DNA of 64,000 nucleotides from NCBI RefSeq assembly GCF_017826695.1, contig NZ_JAFFZW010000004.1, positions 186,001-250,000 of the forward strand, in the 5' to 3' direction. Numbering within the stretch: the first letter of the stretch is position 1; each line of letters opens with the position of its first letter. The notes beneath the pieces were generated by a model. It did no database searches. It was not told the origin of the DNA and worked only from the letters and a program-made list of their open reading frames with translations. This DNA comes from Pseudomonas alliivorans. Lineage in GTDB: Bacteria; Pseudomonadota; Gammaproteobacteria; Pseudomonadales; Pseudomonadaceae. This document shows positions 7,738 to 21,304 of the stretch, piece by piece. The position numbers and the translations under genes were made by a program.

Positions 7738-8951
7738 TGGGCAGGCTGGTGGACTGGATCGATGCGCGCTTCCCCGCCACACGAATGTGGGAGGACCATC
7801 TCAGCAAATATTACGTACCACGCAACTTCAATTTTCTGTATTTCTTCGGCTCGCTGGCGCTGCTCGTGCTGGTCAATCAGATACTGACCGGTATCTGGCT
7901 GACCATGAGTTACACGCCTACGGCAGAAGGCGCGTTTGCCTCGATTGAGTACATCATGCGCGACGTCGAATACGGGGCCATTTTGCGGCTGCTGCACTCG
8001 ACAGGCGCTTCGGCCTTCTTCATCGTCGTGTACATGCATATGTTTCGCGGCCTGCTTTACGGGTCTTATCAGAAGCCGCGAGAGCTGGTCTGGATCTTCG
8101 GCATGCTGATCTACCTGAGTCTGATGGCTGAAGCGTTCATGGGCTATCTGCTGCCTTGGGGGCAGATGTCCTATTGGGGCGCTCAGGTGATCATTTCGCT
8201 GTTCGGTGCGATTCCTGTGATAGGCGACGACCTGACTCAGTGGATCCGTGGCGACTATCTGGTGTCTGGCATTACCCTCAACCGTTTCTTCGCGCTGCAT
8301 GTTGTGGCGCTGCCCATCGTGATTCTGGGGCTGGTCGTGCTGCACATCCTTGCGCTGCATGAAGTGGGCTCCAACAACCCGGATGGCATCGACATCAAGA
8401 AACACAAGGATGAAAACGGAAAGCCTCTGGACGGTATCGCCTTTCATCCGTACTTCACGCTGAAGGATCTGGTCGGCGTAGTAGTGTTTCTGTTCGTCTT
8501 TTGTACGGTGGTGTTCTTTTTTCCGGAAATGGGCGGCTACTTTCTGGAGAAGCCCAATTTCGAGGCGGCAAACGCATTCAAGACCCCGGAGCACATTGCG
8601 CCTGTATGGTACTTCACGCCGTTCTACGCCATTCTGCGCGCCGTGCCTGACAAGCTGATGGGCGTCATGGCGATGGGTTCAGCCATTGCGGTGCTGTTCG
8701 TGCTGCCGTGGCTCGATCGCAGTCCGGTCAGGTCCATGCGCTACAAGGGCTGGATCAGCCGGTTGGCGCTGATCCTGTTTTGTGTGTCGTTCGTCACGCT
8801 CGGTTATCTGGGGGTTCAGCCGCCTACGCCGGGCGGGACAGTGGTGGCGCGGATATGTGCCTGTCTGTACTTCGCCTATTTCCTGTTGATGCCGTTCTAC
8901 ACCCGGCTGGAGCGCGCACGGCCGGTTCCGGAGAGAGTGACGGGGTCATGA
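7737..8951 (+). CDS. petB: Ubiquinol-cytochrome c reductase, cytochrome b subunit
   Basis: The product is 404 residues with multiple transmembrane helices. His87 and His101 in one helix (LLHSTGASAFF...YMHMF) and the pair in FALHVVAL and VLHILALHE are the expected ligands of the two b hemes. The quinol-oxidation motif reads PVWY rather than the mitochondrial PEWY, a variant I associate with many beta- and gamma-proteobacteria. It forms the membrane core of the bc1 complex and carries out the Q cycle. It overlaps petA by one base and petC by four (ATGA). Confidence 0.97.
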   Translation: MGRLVDWIDARFPATRMWEDHLSKYYVPRNFNFLYFFGSLALLVLVNQILTGIWLTMSYTPTAEGAFASIEYIMRDVEYGAILRLLHSTGASAFFIVVYMHMFRGLLYGSYQKPRELVWIFGMLIYLSLMAEAFMGYLLPWGQMSYWGAQVIISLFGAIPVIGDDLTQWIRGDYLVSGITLNRFFALHVVALPIVILGLVVLHILALHEVGSNNPDGIDIKKHKDENGKPLDGIAFHPYFTLKDLVGVVVFLFVFCTVVFFFPEMGGYFLEKPNFEAANAFKTPEHIAPVWYFTPFYAILRAVPDKLMGVMAMGSAIAVLFVLPWLDRSPVRSMRYKGWISRLALILFCVSFVTLGYLGVQPPTPGGTVVARICACLYFAYFLLMPFYTRLERARPVPERVTGS

Positions 8952-9727
8952 GAAAACTTCTGGCTGTGTTGATCTTCACGGCGCTGCCGGTACTGGTGTT
9001 CGCGGCGCAGGGTGGCGCGCCGCTTGAGCATGTCGATATCGATGTGTCTGATCGGGCTGCCTTGCAGGATGGGGCGCGTACCTTCGTCAATTACTGCATG
9101 GGCTGTCATGGCGCCAAGTATCAGCGGTATGAGCGTGTCGCCGACGATTTGGGTATTCCTCATGAGGTGATGCTGGAAAAGCTGGTATTCACTGGCGCCA
9201 AAATCGGCGATCACATGCAGGCCGGTATGCAGCCGGCAGATGCGAAGGCCTGGTTTGGCACTGCACCGCCCGATCTGACATTGGTGGCGCGTGTCCGGGG
9301 CACCGACTGGCTCTATGGCTACCTGCGTTCGTTCTATGAGGATCCGGCGCGGCCCTGGGGTGTCAACAACAAGGTTTTCCCTGATGTCGGCATGCCGAAT
9401 GTGCTGGTGGGGCTGCAGGGGCGTCAGGTGATCGGCTGCAAGCAGGTGCAGACCGAGGAGGATGGCAAAAAACAATATGATCCGTTGAGTGGCGCGCCTT
9501 TGACTCATGAGGCTTGTGATCAACTGACGATCATTCCGGGATCCGGAAGTCTGACGCCTGCCCAGTTCGATGAAAAAATCAGGAATCTGGTGACCTTTCT
9601 CGATTATTCAGCCAACCCCGTCAAGCTTCGGCATCAGCGTATTGGTACTTATGTGCTGTTGTATCTGGCCTTCCTGCTGGTCTTCGTTTACCTGCTCAAA
9701 CGTGAATACTGGAAAGATGTTCATTGA
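8948..9727 (+). CDS. petC: Ubiquinol-cytochrome c reductase, cytochrome c1 subunit
   Basis: The product is 259 residues from ATG 8948, which overlaps the petB stop. A signal sequence (about residues 1-20, MRKLLAVLIFTALPVLVFAA) precedes the covalent heme site CMGCH at residues 50-54. A C-terminal helix (about residues 232-250, YVLLYLAFLLVFVYLLKREYW) anchors it in the membrane. It passes electrons from the Rieske protein to soluble cytochrome c. It closes the petABC operon. The frame remains open upstream within petB, but that extension is not protein-like. Confidence 0.97.
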   Translation: MRKLLAVLIFTALPVLVFAAQGGAPLEHVDIDVSDRAALQDGARTFVNYCMGCHGAKYQRYERVADDLGIPHEVMLEKLVFTGAKIGDHMQAGMQPADAKAWFGTAPPDLTLVARVRGTDWLYGYLRSFYEDPARPWGVNNKVFPDVGMPNVLVGLQGRQVIGCKQVQTEEDGKKQYDPLSGAPLTHEACDQLTIIPGSGSLTPAQFDEKIRNLVTFLDYSANPVKLRHQRIGTYVLLYLAFLLVFVYLLKREYWKDVH

Positions 9728-9951
9728 GCGGGTGTCATGCCAGCCTTGCCTGAATGCGTCATCGCGGTCGCAATGTGAGTCAAATACGCGGTGAACAGCG
9801 TAGCCGAGCAAGATTACAGAATTTAACGGGCGTAAATGAGCTATCGTGTCGCCCGCAGTGAGCACCTGCCCTGTTGCGCTCATATCAAAGGCTTTCTGTG
9901 GGCGGGCTTTTCACCCTGTCCGATAAATTTCAACAAGCGAGGAGGATCGCC

Positions 9952-10569
9952 ATGGGCGTGACCAACCGGTTGGCCTGTTACTCCGACCCCGCCGACCACT
10001 ATTCACATCGTGTGCGCATTGTGCTCGCCGAGAAAAGTGTCAGCGCTGAAATCATTGATGTTGTGGCCGGGCGTCATCCGCCACAGCTGATTGAAGTGAA
10101 CCCCTATGGCAGCGTGCCAACCCTGGTCGATCGCGATCTGGCGTTGTACGAGTCCACAGTGGTGATGGAATACCTGGACGAGCGCTATCCTCATCCGCCG
10201 CTGTTGCCGGTCTACCCAGTGGCGCGTGCCAACAGCCGTCTGCTGATCCATCGGATCCAGCGTGACTGGTGCGGGCTGGTGGATCTGATCCTTGATCCGC
10301 GTAGCAAGGAGCCGGCACGTGTGCAGGCGCGCAAGGAATTGCGCGAGAGCCTGACAGGGGTTTCTCCATTGTTTGCGGATAAGGCTTTTTTTCTGAGTGA
10401 CGAGCAAAGTCTTGTCGATTGCTGTCTACTGCCCATACTCTGGCGTCTGCCGATTCTGGGTATCGAATTGCCGCGGCCTGCCAAGCCGCTGCTTGATTAC
10501 ATGGAGCGCCAATTTGCGCGTGAGGCTTTTCAGGCAAGTCTGTCTGCCGCCGAACGTGAAATGCGCTAA
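9952..10569 (+). CDS. sspA: Stringent starvation protein A
   Basis: The product is 205 residues with a glutathione transferase fold: a thioredoxin-like N domain ([33 protein letters not shown]) and a helical C domain. SspA does not act as a transferase; it binds RNA polymerase and alters promoter use under starvation and acid stress. I use ATG 9952 because AGGAGG lies seven bases upstream and the family starts [12 protein letters not shown]. The 224 bases between petC and sspA hold no clear terminator or promoter. It is followed 17 bases later by sspB. Confidence 0.95.
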   Translation: MGVTNRLACYSDPADHYSHRVRIVLAEKSVSAEIIDVVAGRHPPQLIEVNPYGSVPTLVDRDLALYESTVVMEYLDERYPHPPLLPVYPVARANSRLLIHRIQRDWCGLVDLILDPRSKEPARVQARKELRESLTGVSPLFADKAFFLSDEQSLVDCCLLPILWRLPILGIELPRPAKPLLDYMERQFAREAFQASLSAAEREMR

Positions 10570-10586
10570 GGCTTAAGGAGCCGTTG

Positions 10587-11003
10587 ATGAACTCCAGTCG
10601 CCCTTATCTGGTTCGTGCTCTTTATGAGTGGATCGTTGATAACGATTGCACCCCGCATATGCTGGTCAATGCGGAGTACCCGTCCGTGCAGGTCCCTCAA
10701 GGGTTTGCCAATGACGGACAGATTGTCCTGAATGTTTCGCCAAGTGCAGTGCGTCATCTGCACATGGATAACGAAGCCGTCAGTTTTGAAGGCCGCTTCG
10801 GCGGTGTGCCCCATACCCTTTACGTCCCTGTCGGTGCGATTCTGGGCATTTATGCCCGCGAGAACGGCCAGGGGATGGTTTTCGATCTGGAGCCTTCCCT
10901 TGAGGAAGATGAAGAGATCGAGCTGGATGACGGCGACGACACGCCGCCAGACAGCGAGCCGCCTCGCCCAACGGGCAGGCCGAGCCTTAAAGTGGTGAAA
11001 TAA
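10587..11003 (+). CDS. sspB: ClpXP protease specificity-enhancing factor SspB
   Basis: The product is 138 residues. The N-terminal half (RPYLVRALYEWIVDN..., VNAEYPSVQVP, NVSPSAVRHL) is the ssrA-tag-binding domain. An acidic, proline-rich linker (EEDEEIELDDGDD) leads to the C-terminal SLKVVK tail that docks on ClpX. It delivers ssrA-tagged products of stalled ribosomes to ClpXP. ATG 10587 follows AAGGAG by six bases; a TTG directly before it is unlikely. It lies in an operon with sspA. Confidence 0.95.
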   Translation: MNSSRPYLVRALYEWIVDNDCTPHMLVNAEYPSVQVPQGFANDGQIVLNVSPSAVRHLHMDNEAVSFEGRFGGVPHTLYVPVGAILGIYARENGQGMVFDLEPSLEEDEEIELDDGDDTPPDSEPPRPTGRPSLKVVK

Positions 11004-11032
11004 AAAAGGCGATCCGCAAGGATCGCCTTTTT
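11003..11032. terminator. Bidirectional terminator between sspB and dolP
   Basis: A perfect 13-base stem AAAAAGGCGATCC / GGATCGCCTTTTT with a GCAA loop has A and T flanks on both sides. It suits both convergent transcripts. Confidence 0.93.
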
Positions 11033-11051
11033 CATGTCTGCCGTCTGGCTG

Positions 11052-12713
<1,662 letters not shown>

Positions 12714-12717
<4 letters not shown>

Positions 12718-14528
12718 GGTGCAGTGTCCGGCAGGCGCTGGATCTTGCCGTCCACGAACTCTGCCCAAGGCAGCTGGCGCTCGACCCGGCGGCCAGGGTT
12801 CATGCTCAGGCTGCCGGACAGTCCGTCAATGCGGCTGTCAGGCATGGTCTTGAGCTGGCCCAGGCGCGGAGCCAGGCGATAGGCGTCGATGCCCATCGCG
12901 TACAGGCGACCCAGGCTGCCGGATGCCTGTGGCCACTGAGCGGTCACTTGCTGGCGCAAAGGGTCGTTGGCGTCGAGCAACCAGGGTGTTTCGCAGAAAC
13001 GAACGCCATTCAGGTCCATGTACTGGGCGTGATCGTTGCTGTTGGTGAACAGGTGCGAGGTGGCATAGACCGGAACGTCGCCTGCGTACTGGAACACCAT
13101 GGTCGGCTTGATCTGTTGGGCCTGTTGCGGTGTGGCGGCCAGGAACATGAAGTCGATGTCCTGACGGCGGCTCGGTTGCGCTGCGACGTCGGTGCCTACC
13201 GTGCTTTGCAGGCGCTGGGCACGACCTTCGCTCTTGCGCAGTTGGAACAGATCGGCAACCTGTTGGGCCAGTTCGACCGGCTGGTCAACGTGTTCAGCGG
13301 CGATCAGGGTGCCGCCCTTGGCTTGCCAGCTCTTGCGGAAAGCATCCAGAACGCGGTCGCCCCATTCGCCTTTAGGCACCATGGCAACTGCGCTGCGCTT
13401 GCCGTCCGCCCAGGCGCGACGTGCAACTTCACGTGCTTCGTCCTCTGCCGCCAGACCGAACTGGAACAGCTGGGGAGGGCCTTCGTTACCTGCATCGCTG
13501 TAATTGAGCGCCAGCGTGGTGATAGGCAGTTGCTCGCGGCTGTTCAATTGCTTGACCAGATTCTTTTCCAGCGGACCGACCACCAGCTGAACGCCCGCCG
13601 CCTGAGCCTGACGATAGAACTCATCCATCGACGTCAGGCGCGAGCTGTCGAAGACCTGGATGGCCGGAGGATTCTGGCCTGCCTGCTGAGCCTGATAGTG
13701 TGCGGCCATGAAGCCTTCACGCAGTGCTTTTGCAACGGAAGCCAGTTGACCATCCTGCGGCAGCAGCAATGCGATTTTGGTCAGCGGTTCGCTGGTCAGG
13801 GCGCGCAGTTGGGCGAGTGTCGTTGGCAGTTGCAGAGCGGCAGGGTGTTGTGGGTTCTGTGCTTTCCAGGTGTCGATGGCGGCCTGCTGCTGTTCCAGTG
13901 TGCCTGCACCTTTAACCGAGCGCGCAAGGCTCAGCCAGCCACCCATGTCGCCGGTCGCGTTGGCTTGCAGTTGTTCGGCAGGCAGTGAGGAAACCAGTTT
14001 CCAGATCGCATCATTGTTGGCGGCGGCTTCGGCATCTTTCAGCAATGGACCTGCAAAGACGCGCTCATTGGCAGCGGGCAGGACCTGACCGTCAGCTTCC
14101 AGGGCGCGGGCCTTGACCATATGGGTGCGCACCTGCTGCTCGACCGAGAGCTCACCCAGGCGTTGCATGCTTGGGTGGTTCAGGGCGGTCAGAGCGGCCT
14201 TGGGCTGGTTGCGGCCCATCGCCAGTTCGGCGGACAGCGTGCTGGCGAATACCTGCAGGCCGGGTTTGAGTTGATCCATCTGCACTTGGGCAAGAATCTG
14301 CGCGGCGCGCCCCGCGTCGTTCTGGCGGTTGGCCAGGTCGGCAGCGCTCAGGCGCAGTGTTGCCGCCTGTTCAGGCGTTTTGGCAGCCGCAGCCTGATCG
14401 AGCAGTTGCTCGATGCTGGCATCAGGAGTACGAGGAAGCTCGCCAAGGCTGGACGAGGGCGAGCTGGCACAGGCTGCAAGAAGGGCAGCGAGGCAGAGGG
14501 CAGAGAACAGCCGCAGGCAGGCGATCAT
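12714..14528 (-). CDS. lpoA: Penicillin-binding protein activator LpoA (LppC family lipoprotein)
   Basis: The product is 604 residues. A lipoprotein signal peptide with lipobox LAAC near residues 16-19 is followed by a helical TPR-like N domain (about residues 30-250). A periplasmic-binding-protein-like C domain (about 260-590) contains KIALLLPQDGQLASVAKAL and GVQLVVGPLEKNLV. In E. coli LpoA reaches from the outer membrane to activate PBP1a. The start is ATG 14528, behind AGGA with 8-base spacing; the frame upstream to 14639 lacks an export signal. It is divergent from rsmI across a 274-base gap. I could assign no -35 and -10 pair there. Confidence 0.92.
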
Positions 14529-14802
14529 TGATGTGTTCCTGATACTCGAGCGAATTAACGGCGAATTGTACCCAAGCACTGGCCAGGGCGCGACTTCGAA
14601 GGCGTGATATTGATTGTGACAGAGTGTTCTATCCAGCAATCCCTGTTACCGGGGTATGCGTCTTCATGCGGCTTTGAACAAAGATCATGTGTCCTTACTC
14701 CTTTTTTATAGGCTTCCCTGATGCGTAAAACGCTGATCGGGGTCGTTGCCTGTACAATGCGTCGTTTATGACGCCCTGCTTGATAAACATGAGGTCTGCG
14801 CT

Positions 14803-15672
14803 TTGACTGTCCCGGTTGCTTCGAATTCCACCCTTGGCTCGCTTTATGTGGTGGCTACGCCTATCGGCAATCTGGATGACATGAGCGTGCGTGCGCTAAA
14901 GGTTCTGCGTGAGGTTGCGTTGATAGCGGCAGAGGATACGCGTCACTCGTCGCGTTTGATGCAACACTTCGGCATATCCACCCCGCTGGCCGCCTGCCAT
15001 GAGCATAACGAACGGGATGAGGGTAGCCGGTTTATCACGCGATTGCTGGCCGGGGATGATGTCGCACTGATTTCCGATGCGGGCACGCCTTTGATTTCCG
15101 ATCCTGGCTACCACCTTGTGCGTCAGGCGCGTGCTGCGGGTGTTCCTGTCGTGCCGGTGCCGGGTGCCTGCGCCTTGATCGCTGCGCTGTCTGCAGCGGG
15201 GTTGCCGTCGGATCGATTTATCTTCGAGGGGTTTCTGCCGGCCAAGGCGGTCGGACGCAAGGCCAGGCTTGAGCAGGTAAAGGAAGAACCCCGTACGCTG
15301 ATCTTTTATGAGGCGCCGCATCGCATTCTGGAATGCCTGCAGGACATGGAGCGGGTGTTCGGCGCAGGTCGACCAGCCTTGCTGGCGCGTGAAATAACCA
15401 AAACGTTTGAAACCCTGAAGGGGCTGCCACTGGGTGAGTTGCGCGCCTTCGTCGAGGCGGACAGCAATCAGCAGCGCGGTGAGTGTGTCGTGCTGGTCGC
15501 AGGCTGGACGCCGCCTGAAGACGAGGATGTGATCGGCGCAGAGGCGCGCAGGATTCTGGATCTATTGCTTGAGGAAATGCCGCTGAAGCGCGCCGCTGCG
15601 CTGGCTGCAGAGATCACCGGGGTGCGCAAGAATCTGCTTTATCAGGTTGCCCTGGACAAGCAGAAAGAATGA
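14803..15672 (+). CDS. rsmI: 16S rRNA (cytidine-1402-2'-O)-methyltransferase RsmI
   Basis: The product is 289 residues with the tetrapyrrole-methylase fold: VATPIGNLDDMS near the N terminus, AAEDTRHS, ALISDAGTPLISDPG and PVPGACALIAALS are the SAM- and substrate-binding motifs. It methylates the ribose of C1402 in 16S rRNA at the ribosomal P site. The start is TTG 14803, eight bases after GAGG at 14791. The frame extends upstream to 14746, but no family resemblance is seen there. It is divergent from lpoA as in E. coli (yraL/yraM) and is followed directly by rnpB. Confidence 0.93.
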   Translation: MTVPVASNSTLGSLYVVATPIGNLDDMSVRALKVLREVALIAAEDTRHSSRLMQHFGISTPLAACHEHNERDEGSRFITRLLAGDDVALISDAGTPLISDPGYHLVRQARAAGVPVVPVPGACALIAALSAAGLPSDRFIFEGFLPAKAVGRKARLEQVKEEPRTLIFYEAPHRILECLQDMERVFGAGRPALLAREITKTFETLKGLPLGELRAFVEADSNQQRGECVVLVAGWTPPEDEDVIGAEARRILDLLLEEMPLKRAAALAAEITGVRKNLLYQVALDKQKE

Positions 15673-15722
15673 GAAATGCCGGTTTTTCAATAGCTCACAC
15701 AGGCCACGCAAGCTTTTAAAGC

Positions 15723-15751
15723 TTGTTCTGGATGGCATGTGCCGCTAACCT
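15723..15751 (+). promoter_or_regulatory. Probable rnpB promoter with overlapping palindrome
   Basis: TTGTTC (15723-15728), a 17-base spacer and TAACCT (15746-15751) place transcription start at about 15758-15760, exactly where the P1 helix of RNase P RNA begins. A perfect palindrome CAAGCTTT-T-AAAGCTTG (15709-15725) overlaps the -35 box. Confidence 0.6.
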
Positions 15752-15758
15752 TGTCGGC

Positions 15759-16117
15759 GGAGAGTCGATTGGACAGTCGCTGCCTCTTGTTGTTCCGCAA
15801 CAAGGGGGGGAGGAAAGTCCGGGCTCCATAGGGCGGAGTGCCAGGTAACGCCTGGGAGGCGCGAGCCTACGGAAAGTGCCACAGAAAATAACCGCCTAAG
15901 CACTTCGGTGCCGGTAAGGGTGAAAAGGTGCGGTAAGAGCGCACCGCACGTCTGGCAACAGTTCGTGGCAAGGTAAACCCCACTCGGAGCAAGACCAAAT
16001 AGGGTTCCTAGGCGTGGCCCGCGCTGGAACCGGGTAGGTTGCTAAAGACGTCCAGTGATGGCCGTCGTAGAGGAATGACTGTCCTCGACAGAACCCGGCT
16101 TACAGATCGACTCTCCA
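15759..16117 (+). ncRNA. rnpB: RNase P RNA (catalytic component), type A
   Basis: The first bases GGAGAGTCGATT (15759-15770) pair with GATCGACTCTCC (16105-16116), forming the closing P1 helix of about 360 nucleotides. Inside are conserved RNase P blocks: GAGGAAAGTCCGGGCTCC near 15810, the AGGGTGAAAAGGTGCGGTAAGAG region near 15917-15940, AAACCCCACTCGGAGCAAGA near 15975, and the ACAGAACCCGGCTTA motif near 16088 that contacts tRNA 3' ends. It processes precursor tRNA 5' ends with the RnpA protein. A T5 run follows, with a weak hairpin downstream (GCTTTT / AAAAGC near 16132). Confidence 0.97.
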
Positions 16118-16321
16118 CCTTTTTATCCCCTCTGCTTTTCATCAGCAAAAGCCACTCTTAATACCAAAAAAATCTTAAACCTCACAAATCACTTTAACTT
16201 CAAGCCCTAGCGGATTGAGTTGAGTGGGATTCGTCTGTCAGAACCCTCCGTAAATTAGCTCAAACCCTCCAATACCACTCCTAAATCTGCGAAATGTAAG
16301 GCTTTTCCTTGAGAGCGTGCC
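16118..16321. other. AT-rich gap between rnpB and the dcw promoter
   Basis: About 200 bases, notably richer in A and T than the flanks. The only pattern I see is the octamer AACCCTCC occurring twice, at 16242-16249 and 16263-16270, 21 bases apart (two helical turns). I see no open reading frame worth calling. Confidence 0.4.
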
Positions 16322-16351
16322 TTGACGGTGTGGCAGGCGCATTCCTATAGT
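16322..16351 (+). promoter_or_regulatory. Sigma-70 promoter of the dcw cluster (mraZ)
   Basis: TTGACG (16322-16327), an 18-base spacer and TATAGT (16346-16351) lie about 75 bases upstream of mraZ. The MraZ repeats begin ten bases downstream of the -10 box, placing the operator over the start of transcription. Confidence 0.7.
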
Positions 16352-16360
16352 GTGCGCAAG

Positions 16361-16385
16361 TGGCAGAAAGTGGCACGAAGTGGGT
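16361..16385 (+). promoter_or_regulatory. MraZ operator: three TGGNN repeats with 5-base spacers
   Basis: TGGCA (16361-16365), TGGCA (16371-16375) and TGGGT (16381-16385) are separated by exactly five bases each. This matches the TGGGN-N5 direct repeats that MraZ binds upstream of mraZ in E. coli. Repression of the whole dcw cluster by its first product is inferred. Confidence 0.75.
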
Positions 16386-16424
16386 TTTTTGAGCGCAAAA
16401 AGCTAATATTTGGAGAATGCGCCT

Positions 16425-16880
16425 GTGTTCCGTGGTGCCAACGCGATCAATCTCGATGCCAAAGGCCGTCTCGCTATGCCGAGCCGGTATCGCGACGAGT
16501 TGGATTCGCGTAGCGCCGGCCAGTTGATCGTGACCATAGACGCTGTCGACCCCTGCTTGTGTCTTTATCCGCTTTCCGAGTGGGAACTGATTGAAGCCAA
16601 ACTTCGTGAGTTGGCAACGTTTCGTGAAGAAAACCGCCGTTTGCAGCGGCTTTTGATTGGTAATGCAGTCGATCTGGAGCTGGATGGCAGCGGACGTTTT
16701 CTGGTCCCGCCGCGTCTTCGCGAATATGCCAAGTTGGATAAGCGCGTAATGCTCGTGGGGCAACTCAACAAGTTTCAATTGTGGGACGAGGACGCCTGGA
16801 ACGCACTTGCTGATGCGGACCTTGCTGCCATTCAACAACCTGGCGCGATGCCTGATGAATTACGTGACCTGATCCTGTGA
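16425..16880 (+). CDS. mraZ: Transcriptional regulator MraZ
   Basis: The product is 151 residues with two SpoVT/AbrB-like repeats, each carrying the D-x-K/S-G-R signature ([15 protein letters not shown] near residue 12 and [15 protein letters not shown] near residue 88). MraZ forms ring-shaped oligomers and binds TGGGN repeats to repress the dcw operon, including itself. The start is GTG 16425, nine bases after GGAG at 16412, because the family begins MFRGANAI. TTG 16410 would put the start on the ribosome binding site itself. Its stop overlaps the GTG of rsmH by four bases. Confidence 0.95.
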   Translation: MFRGANAINLDAKGRLAMPSRYRDELDSRSAGQLIVTIDAVDPCLCLYPLSEWELIEAKLRELATFREENRRLQRLLIGNAVDLELDGSGRFLVPPRLREYAKLDKRVMLVGQLNKFQLWDEDAWNALADADLAAIQQPGAMPDELRDLIL

Positions 16881-17820
16881 CTATGAATAGCGGCTTTACC
16901 CACATCACCGTACTGCTCGAAGAAGCCGTGGAGGCTCTCGCGTTGCGCGCGGATGGCTGCTATATGGACGGAACGTTCGGTCGTGGCGGGCACAGCCGAC
17001 TGATACTCAGCCATCTCGGACCGGACGGCAGGCTGCTCGGGTTCGACAAGGATCCTCAAGCGATTGCCACAGGGCAAACGCTAGCGGCCGAAGACGGCCG
17101 CTTTGTCATTGTGCAGCGCAGCTTTGCCGAATTGGGATCCGAAGCTCAAGAACGGGGCCTGGCAGGCAAAGTAAGCGGCATCCTGCTGGACCTGGGTGTG
17201 TCCTCTCCGCAGCTTGATGACCCTGAGCGCGGCTTCAGTTTCATGAATGATGGTCCGCTGGACATGCGTATGGATCCGACGCGTGGTATCAGTGCGGCCG
17301 AGTTCATCGCCACGGCACCTGCCGAGGAAATCGCCCGGGTCTTCAAGGAATACGGTGAAGAGCGCTTCGCCAGACGTATGGCCAACGCCGTCGTGCAGCG
17401 CCGTGAAGTCCAGCCTTTCGAGCGCACTGCTGACCTCGCAGAAGTCCTCAAGGTTGCCAACCCGGCCTGGGAAAAAGGCAAGAATCCCGCGACGCGCGCC
17501 TTTCAAGGGCTGCGTATCCACGTCAACAACGAACTGGGCGATCTTGAGGCGGGTCTCGAAGCTGCGCTGGACGCACTGGAAATCGGCGGCCGTCTGGTGG
17601 TCATCAGCTTTCACTCGCTGGAAGACCGCATCGTCAAACTGTTCATGCGCAAGCTCGCCAAGGGCGAAGCCGACAATATGCCGCGCAACCTGCCGATCCA
17701 GTACAAGGCGTTCGAGCCAAAGATCCGGATTCACGGCAAGGCCCAATTTGCATCGGATGCCGAAACCAAAGCCAATCCACGCTCGCGCAGTGCTGTCATG
17801 CGCGTAGCGGAGAAGCTCAG

Positions 17821-17824
<4 letters not shown>
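16877..17824 (+). CDS. rsmH: 16S rRNA (cytosine-1402-N4)-methyltransferase RsmH
   Basis: The product is 315 residues with the class I SAM-binding motif [12 protein letters not shown] near residues 31-42. [27 protein letters not shown] and the late [10 protein letters not shown] motif are all diagnostic of RsmH (MraW). It methylates N4 of C1402 in 16S rRNA, the same nucleotide whose ribose RsmI modifies; rsmI lies about 1.2 kb upstream in this window. The GTG start at 16877 overlaps mraZ (GTGA). An ATG at 16883 is a possible alternative. Confidence 0.96.
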
Positions 17825-19840
<2,016 letters not shown>

Positions 19841-19841
<1 letters not shown>

Positions 19842-21304
19842 TGGCCTTTAATCTGAGCAAGCTTTTCGCTCACACCGACCGCGATGCATTGATTCGCGAG
19901 TTGACGCTGGACAGCCGTAACGTGCGTCCAGGCGATCTTTTTCTGGCGATCCCCGGCCTCAAGGTCGATGGTCGCGCGCACATTGCCGACGCGCTCAAGC
20001 GTGGCGCAGCCGCTGTCGCTTATGAAGCCGAAGGCTCGACTGTGTTGCCTATTACCGATGTGCCATTGATTCCGGTCAAGGGCCTGGCCGCGCAACTGTC
20101 TGCCATCGCCGGCCGTTTCTATGGCGATTCGAGCCGCAGTCTGAATCTGGTCGGCGTAACGGGCACCAACGGCAAGACCAGCGTGACCCAACTGGTTGCC
20201 CAGGCGCTCGATCTGCTGGGTCAGCATTGCGGCATTGTCGGCACGCTGGGCACCGGCTTTTATGGCGCGCTGCAAAGCGGACGTCACACCACGCCTGACC
20301 CGATTGCCGTTCAGGCCACGCTCACCGATCTAAGAAAGGCCGGTGCCCGTGCTGTTGCGATGGAAGTGTCGTCCCACGGTCTGGATCAGGGCCGTGCGAC
20401 GGCGCTGGCCTTCGATGTAGCGGTGCTGACCAATCTGTCCCGTGACCATCTGGATTATCACGGCACCATGCAAGCCTATGGTGCGGCCAAGGCGAAGCTG
20501 TTTGCCTGGCCTGATCTGCGCTGCCGGGTCATCAATCTGGATGACGAATTCGGTCGCGAGCTGGCGGCAGAAAAGCAGGAGTCACGCCTGATTACCTACA
20601 GCCTGCTGGACAGCTCGGCCTATCTTTATTGCCGCGACGCCAAATTCGACGACGATGGCGTACGCGCCACACTGGTTACCCCGCAAGGTGAGCATTTCCT
20701 GCGCAGCAGCCTGTTGGGCCGCTTCAACCTGAGCAATGTCCTGGCTGCGGTTGGCGCCTTGCTCGGCCTGGATTACGCGCTGGACGAGATCCTCAAGGTA
20801 CTGCCAAAACTCGAAGGCCCTGTCGGACGCATGCAGCGTCTGGGTGGTGCCGACAAGCCGCTGGTGGTGGTCGATTACGCTCATACGCCGGATGCGCTGG
20901 AAAAAGTCCTCGAAGCCTTGCGCCCGCATTCCAAAGGCCAATTGCTCTGCCTGTTCGGCTGTGGCGGCGATCGTGATCGCGGCAAGCGCCCGCTGATGGC
21001 CGAGGTGGTCGAGCGTCTGGCGGATGGTGTTCTGGTGACTGACGACAACCCTCGTACCGAAGCGCCATCGCAGATTTTCGATGACATCCGTGCCGGTTTC
21101 AGCGCAGCGGATAACGTGAAGTTCGTCAACGGCCGTGGCCAAGCCATTGCGCAACTCATTGCCAGTGCCAAAGCCGACGACGTCGTTGTGCTGGCCGGCA
21201 AGGGCCACGAGGACTATCAGGAAATCGACGGCCAGCGCCATTCGTTCTCCGATCTGGAAGAGGCTGCCAAAGCTCTGGCCGCATGGGAGCCTGCACATGT
21301 TTAA
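19841..21304 (+). CDS. murE: UDP-MurNAc-L-Ala-D-Glu:meso-diaminopimelate ligase
   Basis: The product is 487 residues. The Mur ligase P-loop GTNGKTS starts near residue 108. The C-terminal motif DNPRTE near residue 405 (TDDNPRTEAPSQI) marks specificity for meso-diaminopimelate rather than lysine. It adds the third residue of the stem peptide in the cytoplasm. The ATG at 19841 overlaps the last base of ftsI, with AGGAGG ending nine bases upstream; a TTG one codon earlier is the alternative. murF begins eight bases before its end. Confidence 0.96.
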
